Positions 34,421-46,300 of a stretch of 64,000 nucleotides of DNA are shown here, piece by piece. Source of the stretch: Chlorops oryzae (Eukaryota > Arthropoda > Insecta > Diptera > Chloropidae); contig CM035807.1 in NCBI GenBank assembly GCA_020466095.1, positions 81,201,666-81,265,665 of the forward strand, read 5' to 3'. The notes beneath the pieces are model-generated. The model was not told the origin of the DNA, searched no databases, and worked only from the letters and a program-made list of their open reading frames with translations. Made by a program: the position numbers and the translations under genes. Position 1 is the stretch's first letter. Every line of letters starts with the position of its first letter.

Positions 34421-35712
34421 ACAGGTTGGCTGATAAGTCCCCGGTCTAACAAAGAAAAACACATTTTTTTGTCAAAATTCGTTTTTATTATTCAACATAG
34501 TTCCCTTCAAGAGCGATACAACGATTATAACGACCTTCCAATTTTTTGATACCATTTTGGTAGTACTCCTTCGGTTTTGCCTCAAAATATGCCTCAGTTT
34601 CGGCGATCACCTCTTCATTGCAGCCAAATTTTTTCCCTGCGAGCATCCTTTTGAGGTCTGAGAACAAGAAAAAGTCGCTGGGGGCCAGATCTGGAGAATA
34701 CGGTGGGTGGGGAAGCAATTCGAAGCCTAATTCATGAATTTTTGCCATCGTTCTCAATGACTTGTGGCACGGTGCGTTGTCTTGGTGGAACAACACTTTT
34801 TTCTTCTTCATATGGGGCCGTTTTGCCGCGATTTCGACCTTCAAACGCTCCAATAACGACATATAATAGTCACTGTTGATGGTTTTTCCCTTCTCAAGAT
34901 AATCGATAAAAATTATTCCATGCCCATCCCAAAAAACAGAGGCCATTACTTTGCCAGCGGACTTTTGAGTCTTTCCACGCTTCGGAGACGGTTCACCGAT
35001 CGCTGTCCACTCAGCCGACTGTCGATTGGATCAGGAGTGTAGTGATAGAGCCATGTTTCATCCATTGTCAAATATCGACGCAAAAACTCGGGTGTATTGC
35101 GAGTTAACAGCTGCAAACACCGCTCAGAATCATCAACACGTTGTTGTTTTTGGTCAAATGTGAGCTCGCGCGGCACCCATTTTGCACAGAGCTTTTTCAT
35201 ATCCAAATATTGATGAATGATATGACCAACACGTTCCTTTGATATCTTTAAGGCCTCTGCTATCTCGTTCAACTTCATTTTAGGGTCATTCAAAATCATT
35301 TTGTGAATATTTTTGATGTTTTCGTCGGTAACCACCTCTTTCGGGCGTCCACTGCGTTCACCGTCCTCCGTGCTCATTTCACCACGCTTGAATTTTGCAT
35401 ACCAATCAATTATTGTTGATTTTCCTGGGGCAGAGTCCGGAAACTCATTATCAAGCCAAGTTTTTGCTTCCACTGTATTTTTTCCCTTCAGAAAACAGTA
35501 TTTTATCAAAACACGAAATTCCTTTTTTTCCATTTTTTTCACAATAACAAAAGTTGCTTCACAAAAGACGCTCTATCTCACAAACTAATTGACTTACAGA
35601 CGTCAAATTTTGACACGAATCATTTGAAGGTTGCCACTATATAAAAATAATATGCATTTAATACTAGCGACGCCATCTATGTGTCAGACCGGGGACTTAT
35701 CAGCCAACCTGT
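34421..35712 (-). mobile_element. Himar1-like mariner, near-intact copy
   Basis: A 1292-bp element with perfect 27-bp inverted termini at 34421-34447 and 35686-35712 (ACAGGTTGGCTGATAAGTCC...), flanked by TA on both sides (34419-34420 and 35713-35714). Termini, length and transposase identify the irritans subfamily, very close to Himar1 of the horn fly (recalled family knowledge). Only a single-base deletion disrupts the transposase. The perfect termini suggest recent activity or mobilisation in trans. Confidence 0.93.
34488..35533 (-). pseudogene. Mariner transposase with one frameshift
   Basis: The ATG is at 35531-35533 and the stop TAA at 34488-34490. The span of 1046 bp is one base short of the 348-codon family length. 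The N-terminal part (to about codon 160) holds the two helix-turn-helix DNA-binding domains, the WVPREL linker and the first catalytic aspartate in MDETW. A single-base deletion near 35030-35032 then shifts the frame. The C-terminal part is uninterrupted from about 34946, with the second aspartate in HQDNAP and the third in PSDFF, exactly 34 residues between them (D,D34D). The frame reaches three codons further upstream of the ATG, beginning at GTG, and that extension is not part of the gene. Confidence 0.92.
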
Positions 35713-35908
35713 TAAGTGAAAAATGAGGGACCAAAAAACTCAAATAATAATTAATAATTAGTCAAAAATTGTCGAAAGGGCAACTTATATCCTGTCAAGT
35801 ACCTTAATATGAGTACATTAAAATAATCTTTTCATCCAATTAAACACTTAAACATAAAAAACATCAGGAATATTATTTGTCCCGTACGTGGAATGCTCCT
35901 GTAGCGGT

Positions 35909-38570
35909 TATTTTTTAAATGTAGATATGCCCCATCAGTGTCTAAAACTAAGCGTAATATTCCCGTTAATTTGAATTTAGAATCTTTTTAAACATGAACT
36001 TGGCCGCAAAAATAATTCGTCTAAAATCTGTTCTCCGCTAAGTATTTAATTTACAAAAAACTCCCCTAAACTGGCAACAGAGTTGAGGCTTAGATTTGAG
36101 GACAGAACTTTAAAATTAAAGATTTTTTTGAAACTTTATTCCAATTACTACGCCAAATTTTGTTGCAAATGTAAGGAAAAACTTAATTTGCCAAAATCTG
36201 GATAACAAATTCACGCTTCGGAATAACAAATTTAGCACGTGCCTGTTTCGGATAATTGTCAAGTCCTCAAATGATACATTGTCTCAGCTGTGACATTGAT
36301 TAAAACATTGGTTGCCTCGAACAGTGGTATTATTCGACGAAGTGATAGTGTAAAAATCCTTTATAATAACACTAGCTTACAAAAAATATTTTTTAACTCC
36401 TGAGGAGTTCGCAGTGCACTTTTCTTAAGGGCTATGGCCTTCTTAACACGATTTTGCAATCGAGTTTTTTATGAACAAATTACATTATCATTATGTACAT
36501 TTAATTTTTAAAAAATTTGGGTAATTGAGCTTTTTACATTGCACTTGAACTTAGAAAGATTTAGGTGTTCGATTTGAACGAATTTATAAATTTTTATGTC
36601 CATGAATTTATTAAAATAGGATTGAAGCTTCTTCATGCAGAACTTAAGATTTTTACATTCTTTCCCTGAAGATCGATCAAGAAAATTAACTCTTCTGAAG
36701 CTGATTTTTACATTCTTTTTAGATCGGTCAAGAAAATAAGATTCTGGATGCCTTTCAACCTAAAACAAAGAACACATATTTATTATTAATGAAAGTTTTT
36801 CTTTCATCGGCATCTAAAATTTCGATTGCAAACATTATATTTTCTTGTCTTTTTTCCATTTTTAATTTTAAATTACATTTAAATTTTAACAAAATAAGAC
36901 TTTGGATTATTATATGTTATAATCTTGTAAGAAAAGTATATTGCGGTCTCCTGAGGAAAGGTGCTGTTAACTAAAGTTATCATTGTTGTTAAAATGTTAT
37001 TTCTTGCTCGGCAAATGGTTGCTTTCATATGTGTTAAGTGTACTGAATCCTGAATAACGTAATTGCAGATCGGTCTGTTCTTCAAAGACAAGAGGCTTTT
37101 GTTTGAAATAAGTATAATTATGTAGGTATATAGAAATCTATTCCTTTTTTTCTTTCAATCAATGTTTTAATTACCTTTTTGTGCTACAACTTCATTAGTC
37201 GGCTTTTAAAGTATTTCTTCTCCACTGTACGTGAGTAAGAATAGATCGTACAGCTTATTGCTCAGCATAGAAATCTTAGGACACTATCTTGCAGAGTTTC
37301 GCAACTTCTATACCAGCTCGTACAGGCTTGCAAAAAGCTTTGCAAGAAATGAATTCATTTTCTCGAATTCGACTGCAATGGCCTGACTGCACGATAAATA
37401 CGTAAATTGATATCTTAGAAAATTGTGTTGTTTATCTCTAAAGCCAAAAATAATAGACACCGATATGAATGGCACACACACAAACACATCGCACTATTGA
37501 AGCACTTGTATGCTCGACTTGACGGTGATCGGAGAAGCATATATACGTACATTCATACATGAGAGCATATTTAGGTACAGTATCTGCCGCATGAACAATA
37601 TCTCGAACGCATGTGGTAAGACATGATCCGAGATACGTGCCGGCAATTGACCACAATCACAAAGAGCCAGTGCATTAAGGATAATCAAAATGTAAACACA
37701 CAATACTTTATGCGCCCAAAGAGATAGATCGATAAGAAGCATGGTTGCTAGGTATATCTATGTGTAGATGTCCGTATGAGAATGCGCCGATAGCACAGTG
37801 CACAATTCAAGTCACGTTTGTAATCCTGATATACCCAACCGCGGCAATCTGCGAACTCATAAGATTTAATTGCATTTAAATTAATAATAATTACTGTCGG
37901 CATGTGTAAGCGACACTTTTATTTCCAACCTAATAGAAATGGAAAGTAGCTCAAAATGCATTTTTTTTTTCTCTCTCTCTTCTAAATAATTGTGCGAACT
38001 TGCCTCCGGTCTCCGATCTCTGATCCTATCTGATCTGATCAAAGTCAAGAATTTATTATGTATGTGTATATACGCGATCGTATAAATCGTTGGCAGTTCG
38101 CATATACACCATTCATGCTCGACATGACAAGTAACTTGCTCTTTTTGACCATTTTTCGCAAGATATGCGCGCCCGCCTCGCATGCACTTTCGAGTCACAA
38201 GTCACACTACGTGCGGCAATTAAGTTAATGCTTGAATAATTGCATTGTGATTGTAATTAATATGACTGCGGCGGCTACAGATTTTGGCTTAAGTCAATTT
38301 TATTGCACTAGAGATTTCCACTCAAATGGCTAAAAAATAAAATTCCCATATTGTTCCATTCCAGCTCGTTGGGTTATTTCTGGTGCAAAATTAAGAAATC
38401 TAAGCGGATTTTCGATGACGGATATTGCAAAAAGTAGGTAATTCAAAATAATGGCCCATAAGACACTTCGATTGAAAAGCAAAAAATAAGTTGATACAGT
38501 TTTGTGCTTTTATGATTTTCTTTTTATTTATGCTCGAGCATTTTCTTTCAATGGCAATCAATGAACTATT
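35909..38570. other. Intergenic, no gene seen
   Basis: AT-rich, with no gene recognised. A segment at about 36408-36440 (CTATGGCCTTCTTAACACGA) resembles 22136-22162 and may be a short shared repeat. Confidence 0.5.
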
Positions 38571-39062
38571 GAAGCCTACTACTACTTAATTCTTAATCCT
38601 TACCTATGAAAAGTCATTTTTGTTATTTTAAGCTATATTTTCGGTACCTTTACTACAGCCAAATTGTTTGGAAAAACTAACATAAGTTAGGTTACTTCTC
38701 TTAAGAATCTTTAAGCTCCTTTAGGTCTTGACACTCTTTCAGAAACTACCCATCAGCAACACGATGGCTCTCCTCTGGATACCGTGATAAAAAGGGCATG
38801 AAGGTAATGAATGAGAGGCCGGATTTTCTGGTAATAAATCTCTTCGTTGGACCATGACCTTTCTGCGGTTATAATAGTAGCTTCAGCAAAGACCTGATCA
38901 GAAAATGAGAGGAACATAGCCTACTTGAAAGCCCATAGCAGCATTCCGTCAAGCCGTGTAAAAGCCCAGAGCCGCACTGTGAGGAACGGTTATTTCACAT
39001 AGATATGCGAAAACAGTACCCAATTAGATCCATCATAGGGGTGGAAAATATTGTTTTTGTCC
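38571..39062. repeat. Dispersed repeat C, copy 2
   Basis: The second copy of the repeat at 33590-34099, same orientation, with scattered small indels. It ends at the same place (GGAAAATATTGTTTTTGTCC), which suggests that this is a true element boundary. Confidence 0.7.
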
Positions 39063-39231
39063 AGATCAGCAGAAAATCTGTATGACGCCCAGCATGCGGT
39101 GGGCCAAAAAGTTCGTTCATTTCAGGACTATCATGGGTAGAAGCTACTTTAAGCCTTAGCAGCAACAACATTAAAATCCACACTGGGCTCTAAGCAGAGA
39201 ATTGTATACTTAATTATCACATAAAGAAGAT

Positions 39232-39412
39232 GGGAGTGTTAAAAGAAGATAAAGGCGTTCTAAGACAGATCAGGAAAGATCTAGGCGCAAGGATACTTGA
39301 CTGTCAAGCTAATCCGATGGTGCAACCGACAGAATAAAATGGAGGAACTGATAGTGTTTTGCAGATCCCGGGGAAGGCCGGGACACTTGAATCATCCAAG
39401 AAAAAAAAGAAG
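39232..39412 (+). mobile_element. RTE-like LINE, 3' end fragment
   Basis: It matches the last part of the LINE at 25331-26115: CCGATGGTGCAACCGACAGA, ATGGAGGA, a GCCGGGACACTT block and an A/G-rich terminus AAGAAAAAAAAGAAG. It is 5'-truncated with no reverse-transcriptase domain left. Confidence 0.65.
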
Positions 39413-42400
39413 CTATATTTCACTTTATTCCTTTGGAAATATTGAGATTCACACACAATCCCAACATACTCTGAGGGAAAATAGATTACCTAAATGATAA
39501 TAATATCTATTCCATTCAAAGGGAAGGGAAGTGAGAAGTGGCGTGGCATCCCATTTAAAACCGAAAAGTTAAAGGTTCATAAAAATACAGTTTATTTACT
39601 GAAAGCATACTCCATAAATTTAATGCGTTTTCAATATTCTTCAAACAATGCAATTTCTCAATCTTTCCCCATTGAGCTTTGAAATAAAAATTCAAGTTTC
39701 ACGGTAACAAAGAAAGAGCGAAAAAAAAAAATAAACACCCACTTGCAAGAGTGCCAATGAACCTCCCACTTATTAACTTCAAATCATACCCGAGAGGAAA
39801 ACTTACACAAATGAAAAATTTAACAAAAAGGCTATAATTTAAAACTATTAAAGTAAAATGCTCTGAGTGAACAAGAGCGTAATGAGCACAGCGTGCAATT
39901 CATGCCGCAAATTTGCAAATTCGAAGGCGTAGTTGGCGAATTCAACGTTCCAGATAGCCTTTAAAAATATGACTAATCAATTTTAAAGTCTCTTTTATGG
40001 CTAAGAAATTTTTTCTTACCTTTGAAGTAATTTTATATATTTTCTTTACAAGCCTTGCGAGTATTTAAATCAATTTAAAAGTAAAATCTAGGCACGTGTC
40101 TTCCACCATAATGAAGCACTAGAGTTGATCTCCGCAGAGCTGCTTGAACAATTTAATTTAAAGAAACGAAGAAAGTCGCGGGAGTATAGAGTTACGGATA
40201 TTTAATACAATGGACTCATGCTTTGCCAACAGCTGGCTAATTACGTAATGATCTTAAATAATTATAAATGTATAATAAAAACAATGATTGTCTAATTAAA
40301 GCTGTGCGAAGGGTCCCGATAGGCAATGCACTGCGGCGTGATCGATATTAGAACGATGGTTTGATTAAGTGCGTTATACCCTACCTAACATAGACCTTTG
40401 CAGAAAAGGTCAAATGTAGCAAAACCAAAGCTTTCCGAGTTCCGAAAATATCCAGTTGGTTGGCTTTCAAATGGATCCCAATGTCTGCACGATATATAGA
40501 CGTAAAATGATCTCCTGAATCCTGGCGATCGGATCTAGTTTAGAAGATATCGAAAGGCAGTCCCAGAAACGCCCATAAAAAAAAATATGTTCCAAGCTGT
40601 AGCTCATCGATTTCGATGGTATTATAATAAAATCGAAATGTTTATCGATATGGTTCCACCACTGGCTCGATTGAAAATAATATATTGCGGCTAATCAGGC
40701 ATTTTGGCATTAAAAACCATCATTCTCAACTAGATGCAGTCAAGACAGATTGCCCAGCTGACTGAAAGACAGAGAGACTCTCGACAAGCGACTGGGAGAT
40801 GAAAAGGACTCGAAACAACGTCGCGCAGTTAACAGCATGCTTTAGTTGCAACTCAACAAGTTATGGACATTATTGAATGCCGGAAAGCCAGCAACAACAA
40901 CGGCGTATAGCAAAACATAGTAACATGCTGGTAACAACAACACCACAATGGGGCCGCCAAATGAACAAGGAGAGCCACACAAATTCGCTTTAAGGAACAA
41001 CAAGTGGGCCGAGTCAAGCAGTCCGCTGTCGATAGCTATAGCTATAGCGATGGCTATGCCGATGATATTGGTGGTGGTGACGCCTAACGTTGAAGGTGGT
41101 TATGGTGCGTGGTGAACGGTGCGCTGGATGCAACAAAAAATGTAAAAACGCAAAAACAAAAATTATAACAACAACAAAGAAAGAGAAGAAACAAGAGCAA
41201 TGCTGCTCTGGCCGTGCCACACGCCTCGTTGTTGCCGCCACTCGCTGTGCTTCATCGGCGGCATTGCATCTTTTGATGTTGTCCACCGTTGGAACGCTCA
41301 CCGCTGCAACATTTTTTCAAACGCAATGTGAAACATTTCATTTGTTTAGCCACACACAAACACGAACGTATACGTCAGAGCAGAGACAAAATGAAAGCAA
41401 GAAAAAAAAGAAACAAGCAAAACAATAGTCGCCTCTAGCGCCGCAAGATATTGCCGCCACCACATTTGCTTGCAAATGTTGTTGTCAATTTGTTTTCAGT
41501 TGGGAGGCGCTTTCCATAATGAACTCATATTTGGAGTACACTCTGGGTACGCTCCGGTATGTTGTGCCTGTCGGCTTGTCGGTTATGAAGAGCCTTTTGG
41601 TGCGCATGCGTGCCATGTCGTATTGCATTATGCACTTGTGCTTCCGTCTTCTCATGACGCATGTGGGTATAAGGAAATAGTTCAGCTCAACGGTTGGGTG
41701 CCTTTTTGGTACATTGAAATTATTGGCAGTTCGGTTGGAAATCTTTTAAATCGTTCTCGTTAATTCCGAATGACTTTTAAGACAGAATTCGGTTGATTGG
41801 TTTGAAAGGAAAGTTTTCAAAGATAAAAATTATTGACACTTTTTGTGGAAAGTTTGGTGGAAAGTGCTGACTTACTCAGCAGAAGAACATAGAAGGGCAT
41901 TTTTTCTTAGAGGAGAAAACTTTCACCTCTTCAAACAAGGATATTTTAAATAAAAGTAAACTTAGAGAGAAGAATTTCGCTTCAGTATTTTGAGTTAAAA
42001 CTAATGGACCCCTCTATGCGTTTCAAAATAAATTAGTTTCGATTTTACCGCATAATCAGTGGAAAATACGAAGCTTATAATTTAACATTTTCGATGCCGA
42101 CAGACGTATGAAAAATTGAAACAGCATAAAAGCTAATCGTGAAATTAACACATTTTAAAAGCGGATTTTCAGTATTGTAATGAAAAAAAAGTTAAAATAA
42201 TAAAAAAAAAAATAAAAGAAAGAGACGTAAAAGCAAAAATACAAAGCGACTTAAGCATTTAAATAACTCCCACACATTTTGGCAACTTCTAAACGCCACG
42301 CAAACGACCAAAGTCCAATAATGAAGCCTGAGTTGTGGCGCCAAAAAACGCGACAGACAACGACAAAGCTATTCGTCATGTAGAGCTATGGGCTAAATTG

Positions 42401-42504
42401 CTCGAAGCCATTCGCTTTGAGGCTTAATGGGTAGGATAGTGCCTTAATTGATTAAGAACAAGTGATCAAACCAAGCCCATTTGCAAAAAACCAAGGCTAG
42501 TTAG
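39413..42504. other. Intergenic, mixed composition
   Basis: No gene recognised. Bases 40730-41470 are less AT-rich than their surroundings and contain CAACAA repeats and the palindromic GCTATAGCTATAGC at 41036-41049. This could be regulatory or part of an untranslated exon, but nothing decides it. Open frames at 41014-41301 and 41090-41428 overlap on opposite strands and show no domains. Confidence 0.45.
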
Positions 42505-42510
42505 TAGACG

Positions 42511-42544
42511 GTAGACAGTAGACCTCAGTAGACAGTAGACCTCA
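42511..42544 (+). repeat. Perfect 17-bp tandem duplication
   Basis: GTAGACAGTAGACCTCA occurs twice in direct succession. Imperfect GTAGAC units continue on both sides (42503-42562). Confidence 0.85.
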
Positions 42545-42562
42545 ATAGGCAGTAGATACTAG

Positions 42563-43288
42563 ACTCGTATTTTTTGGATCAGGTTTAGTCTTCAATGTTC
42601 TAGACACTAAATGGTTACGCTTTGATGTTTTTTCTTTAAGTTTTAAATATATAATTTAGTTTGAGGCTTTGGTATGAGTCAGTTTCTGAGAATGTTACAG
42701 ATTCTATGAGTTAATACGCATTTATATATAAGGAATTAAGTGCTAAATTGGCTATTGTGCATACTAGGCCCACTGTGAACTGTAATTAAATTAAACTGAA
42801 TATTTTTTTTTACAATATTTGTCTCAGTTTATCGGCACACCATCAACGAAACTCCTTTTTTCGAAAAACCTGTACAAGGAACCCTTTTGCCATATACTAA
42901 AAGCAATAGTCCAAAATAGCCACACCTTAAATATTTCCGAGACCCAAAACTAAAAAAAAATTGTTTGTTTGTTGAGAAAGTGAAAAGGCAAAACGATGAG
43001 TTGGAAAATGTGAAAGGATATTGAACTCTGGCTGGGTACGAGGGCAAAATGAGCAACGAATGAAGAACAACGCAAGTAAATGAAACGAATTCATTAGGGA
43101 AAACTAACGTCGAAAAATAACGTGAGTCCGATGGAGAGAAGTCCTGTAATCTGTAGCGTACGATATAAAAAGGACGTAAAAGCAACCATTGACCAACTGT
43201 TGTTTTAACCGAACGAAGAAGAGAAAATTAAATTTATTTTGAGTCTATCAAAGAGAGGTCAAACCAGCGAAATGCAATGGCGTGCGAT
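42563..43288. other. Intergenic, no gene seen
   Basis: No gene or element recognised. A 118-codon minus-strand frame (42829-43185) shows no domain. Confidence 0.45.
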
Positions 43289-43323
43289 CGGCACGCTACA
43301 AAAAAAAATATAGTAGCGTGCCG
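43289..43323. repeat. Perfect 11-bp stem-loop
   Basis: CGGCACGCTAC at 43289-43299 and its exact complement at 43313-43323 enclose a 13-base A-rich loop. It could form a stable hairpin in RNA or be the core of a small inverted-repeat element. Function unknown. Confidence 0.6.
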
Positions 43324-46300
43324 TGTTAATTGCTGTTAACTATGCGCATAGTACTGACGTTCAGTCGTGACTTATCAAGATTATTCATTTGACCATCTGG
43401 CGTCTCGGTTTTTGGTACTGGTGAGCGATCCTTACCGAATGAAGATGAATCTATTCGGTCGCCGCAATTATGGACTCTCCAACTGATCGGTCTATCACTA
43501 TGAATTTTGTCTGACAACTGGAAATGGACACATAAAATAGTCCTTTGTGCGATGATAATGGATATATATGGGAATACTCTTCTCGACACACTGACCAACG
43601 GTTCCTCTCACCTGATGTTTGATGTTGTTCAATGGGGAAACATGTTCGTCTGTCGGCTGGTAATTTACGGTTTCACTTTCAACCTTCAAATCAGAACAGG
43701 TAATTTTCTATTTTCGGTTCAGTGTCCTTTTCTGTTTCCTTCTTCTTTACTTTTCTTTTGAGTCCTTTGAAGTTTTTACTTCGGGTATGGTAATCTTAAT
43801 GACTTAACGATCTGTTAGTTTATGAAGTGCCTCGCACTTAATCGATACCTCTTCTGTTTTCTTCCTTGGCCCTGCGTAGGCGTGGAGTTAATGAATTTTC
43901 TTTGCTTCGTTCTTAAATTCGTTATGCGGCTGTTCTTTGCGTGGAAGAAATGCGTCGCCGCGCTGGTTTTTTCGTGGATAGAAATCGACAGTTGTTGGAA
44001 AATTCATTAAAGGTTAAACAACTTTGCACATCGTGAATATTAATGTTGGATTCAATGGCTTTAGGTTGAGGATAGCAATGAAAAAAAAAAAAACAGAAAA
44101 AAACATTGTTGAATGAATATTGACTTTGGAAAACAAAGAAAAAGAAATCTCCTTTCTTTTTTTTACAGCTTTTTCGTAGAATTAATAATATTACTTTTGT
44201 AGAAAAAAATTGTTGAATTTCACCGTCGAAGCGCCGAGGAATAGCTTTTGAAATTTAGATTTCATTAAAATGAGTTAAGCTCTCGGTTTAAACTAAATGT
44301 GAGCGCAAATAAAGGCAGGATCTTACAAATGTTAACTTTTTAAATGTATAGGTTAGTGAGAGCTTACATAGCCACCTGACAAAACAATACTACCTCTACA
44401 AAATACACCTAAATCGTGACTTCGTTTTGCAGACTTTTGCAGACCGCATTCTATATAATGGGTGAAAGTGCTGCTCTATGAATTCTGAGAATCTGACTCT
44501 TCAATAAACCCTTCTACCGAAAATCCGAACTGGGTCTCTCGAACTATATAAATGTCCCCTCATTCATAAGGACGGTTGAGGGCATACTTAAACAAAGTAA
44601 CTACATAAATAGGATCAAATGACACAATAGATATATTCTTGACGCAGGGCCTCTATTTTGCCAAAAAAGGTACGTTTTTATGAATTTATCAGGGGAAAAC
44701 CGGTCAAATCTTAAAGAAGAATCTTAAAGAAGATACGGAAAATATTTGCCACAAAAAAAAAAGAAAAAACCACTTAGTCTCCATCTTTCCATTTAATAGA
44801 ATGCACAGTTAAAAAAAGAAATCGGCCCATGTGGCAAAATACATGAATGCGGTGAAATTGTCAAACCACAAAGCGTTAAACATAAAGAGAAAATGAAAAC
44901 TTTTCAATTCAAATTACACCGATAAAATTGTAACCCCAACAATGATCGACAACGGCGCAATAGTCGAGCGACTGTGACCAACTGTAGCAACACTTCTTCG
45001 CTTACAACGGGCAATTTGCATCCATTGATCAATCGTATCGGTATGAAGCAAAGTGAGAAATTGCATATTTCAACGAAAGAAAGAAAGCAAACAAGCTGAC
45101 AAGAAAGGAAGGAACATCTTCTTTAATCGTTATTATCAACATACGGACGGTCGTTGCTGTTGTTTGGTGGGTTGATCGGTTGCTCGGCTCATCGGTTGGT
45201 CGGTTGTTATACAACGCGGCTGTTTAAGCAAAATATGTGTCAAATAGATGCAGAAATTTGTAAGAGACGTCCGTAGACGCACGTAGAGCAATGATCGCGT
45301 CGGGAATCGATTTGCTTATAAATTACCCAATTCATTGGCGTGAATCTTTGATTTTACAACGTAACGTAACGCATCGCATCTTGAAATTCATTCTGTATTC
45401 GTCGACGTTGAATGGTTGGAGAAATTTCTTGTATTTTATTCCTTTAATAGGAAATTCAAATGACATCGTCTTCCCGCTTTCTTTGGATCTTTCTCTATAA
45501 TTCGTCAGCATGCCAGCGAGCATGTAACGTCCGAAGCTTGTAGCCAAAGTAAAAGGGCTGTGTAATCCGGAAGTGCTTTCAATTAAGGCAAATATTCGAA
45601 GCAGTTTCCGTGCAAAAGCGTGCCAAGTAAGGCTATTTTTAGAAAAATTCGATAAAAATGTAAATTTTGGAGAAAATTTGACACAAATATGCAAATAAGT
45701 TGAATTGGTGAGCTTTTGGGTGGATATTTTTTTCGTTTCGTATTAGGAATTTTGCAATGGAGTTCAATAATTCAATCATCGTAAAGTCCAGCAATATATT
45801 TAGACATCATATGAAATCTGATTCAGTCGGTGACTTACGCTTATCTAACTTATCTACATAACTCCCCCCAATGTGCTTTTGTTGCAATACGATATTATGC
45901 CACACATGCATGCCACACCACAGGGCATACAGGAACTCTGGCAGTGATTGAAAAACCACAATAAACAGTTTCAAACTGCGCTTACAAGTCTCCACCGGGG
46001 TCCACCAGTCAAGCAGTCAACCTATCCTGCAATCCATCGCATTGCAACGAATGCACCATATGAGCGCTGCATGTCAACAATGATCACGTAAATAATGCTT
46101 GAAGGCTACACATGTACACGCTCATGAAAACTCAACGTTCGGTTGACGAACAGCATTAGAAGACAACAACGTCATTCGAAGACATCAAATTCATTGAGGT
46201 TACAGGAACTTGTCAACCAACCGCCCATCGTTCCTCAACAGAAAATCGATCGAGAGAGAAAAAAAGAGTGAGAGAGACAGAGAGATACATCAGAGTCAAC

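Larger units (their letters stand above)
34205..35908. mobile_element. Host MITE interrupted by mariner
   Basis: A 13-bp inverted pair, AGGAGCATTCCAC at 34213-34225 and its complement at 35888-35900, bounds about 410 bp of native sequence split by the 1292-bp mariner. Each side has an 'AGGACCAAAAA-CTCA' block. The left side carries a hammerhead-like remnant (34262-34300) also seen at 55940-55985. The element limits are approximate. Confidence 0.45.

Noticed and set aside
41014..41428. Overlapping open frames on opposite strands in a less AT-rich patch
   Set aside because: Repeat-driven composition, no domains; more likely regulatory or untranslated sequence.
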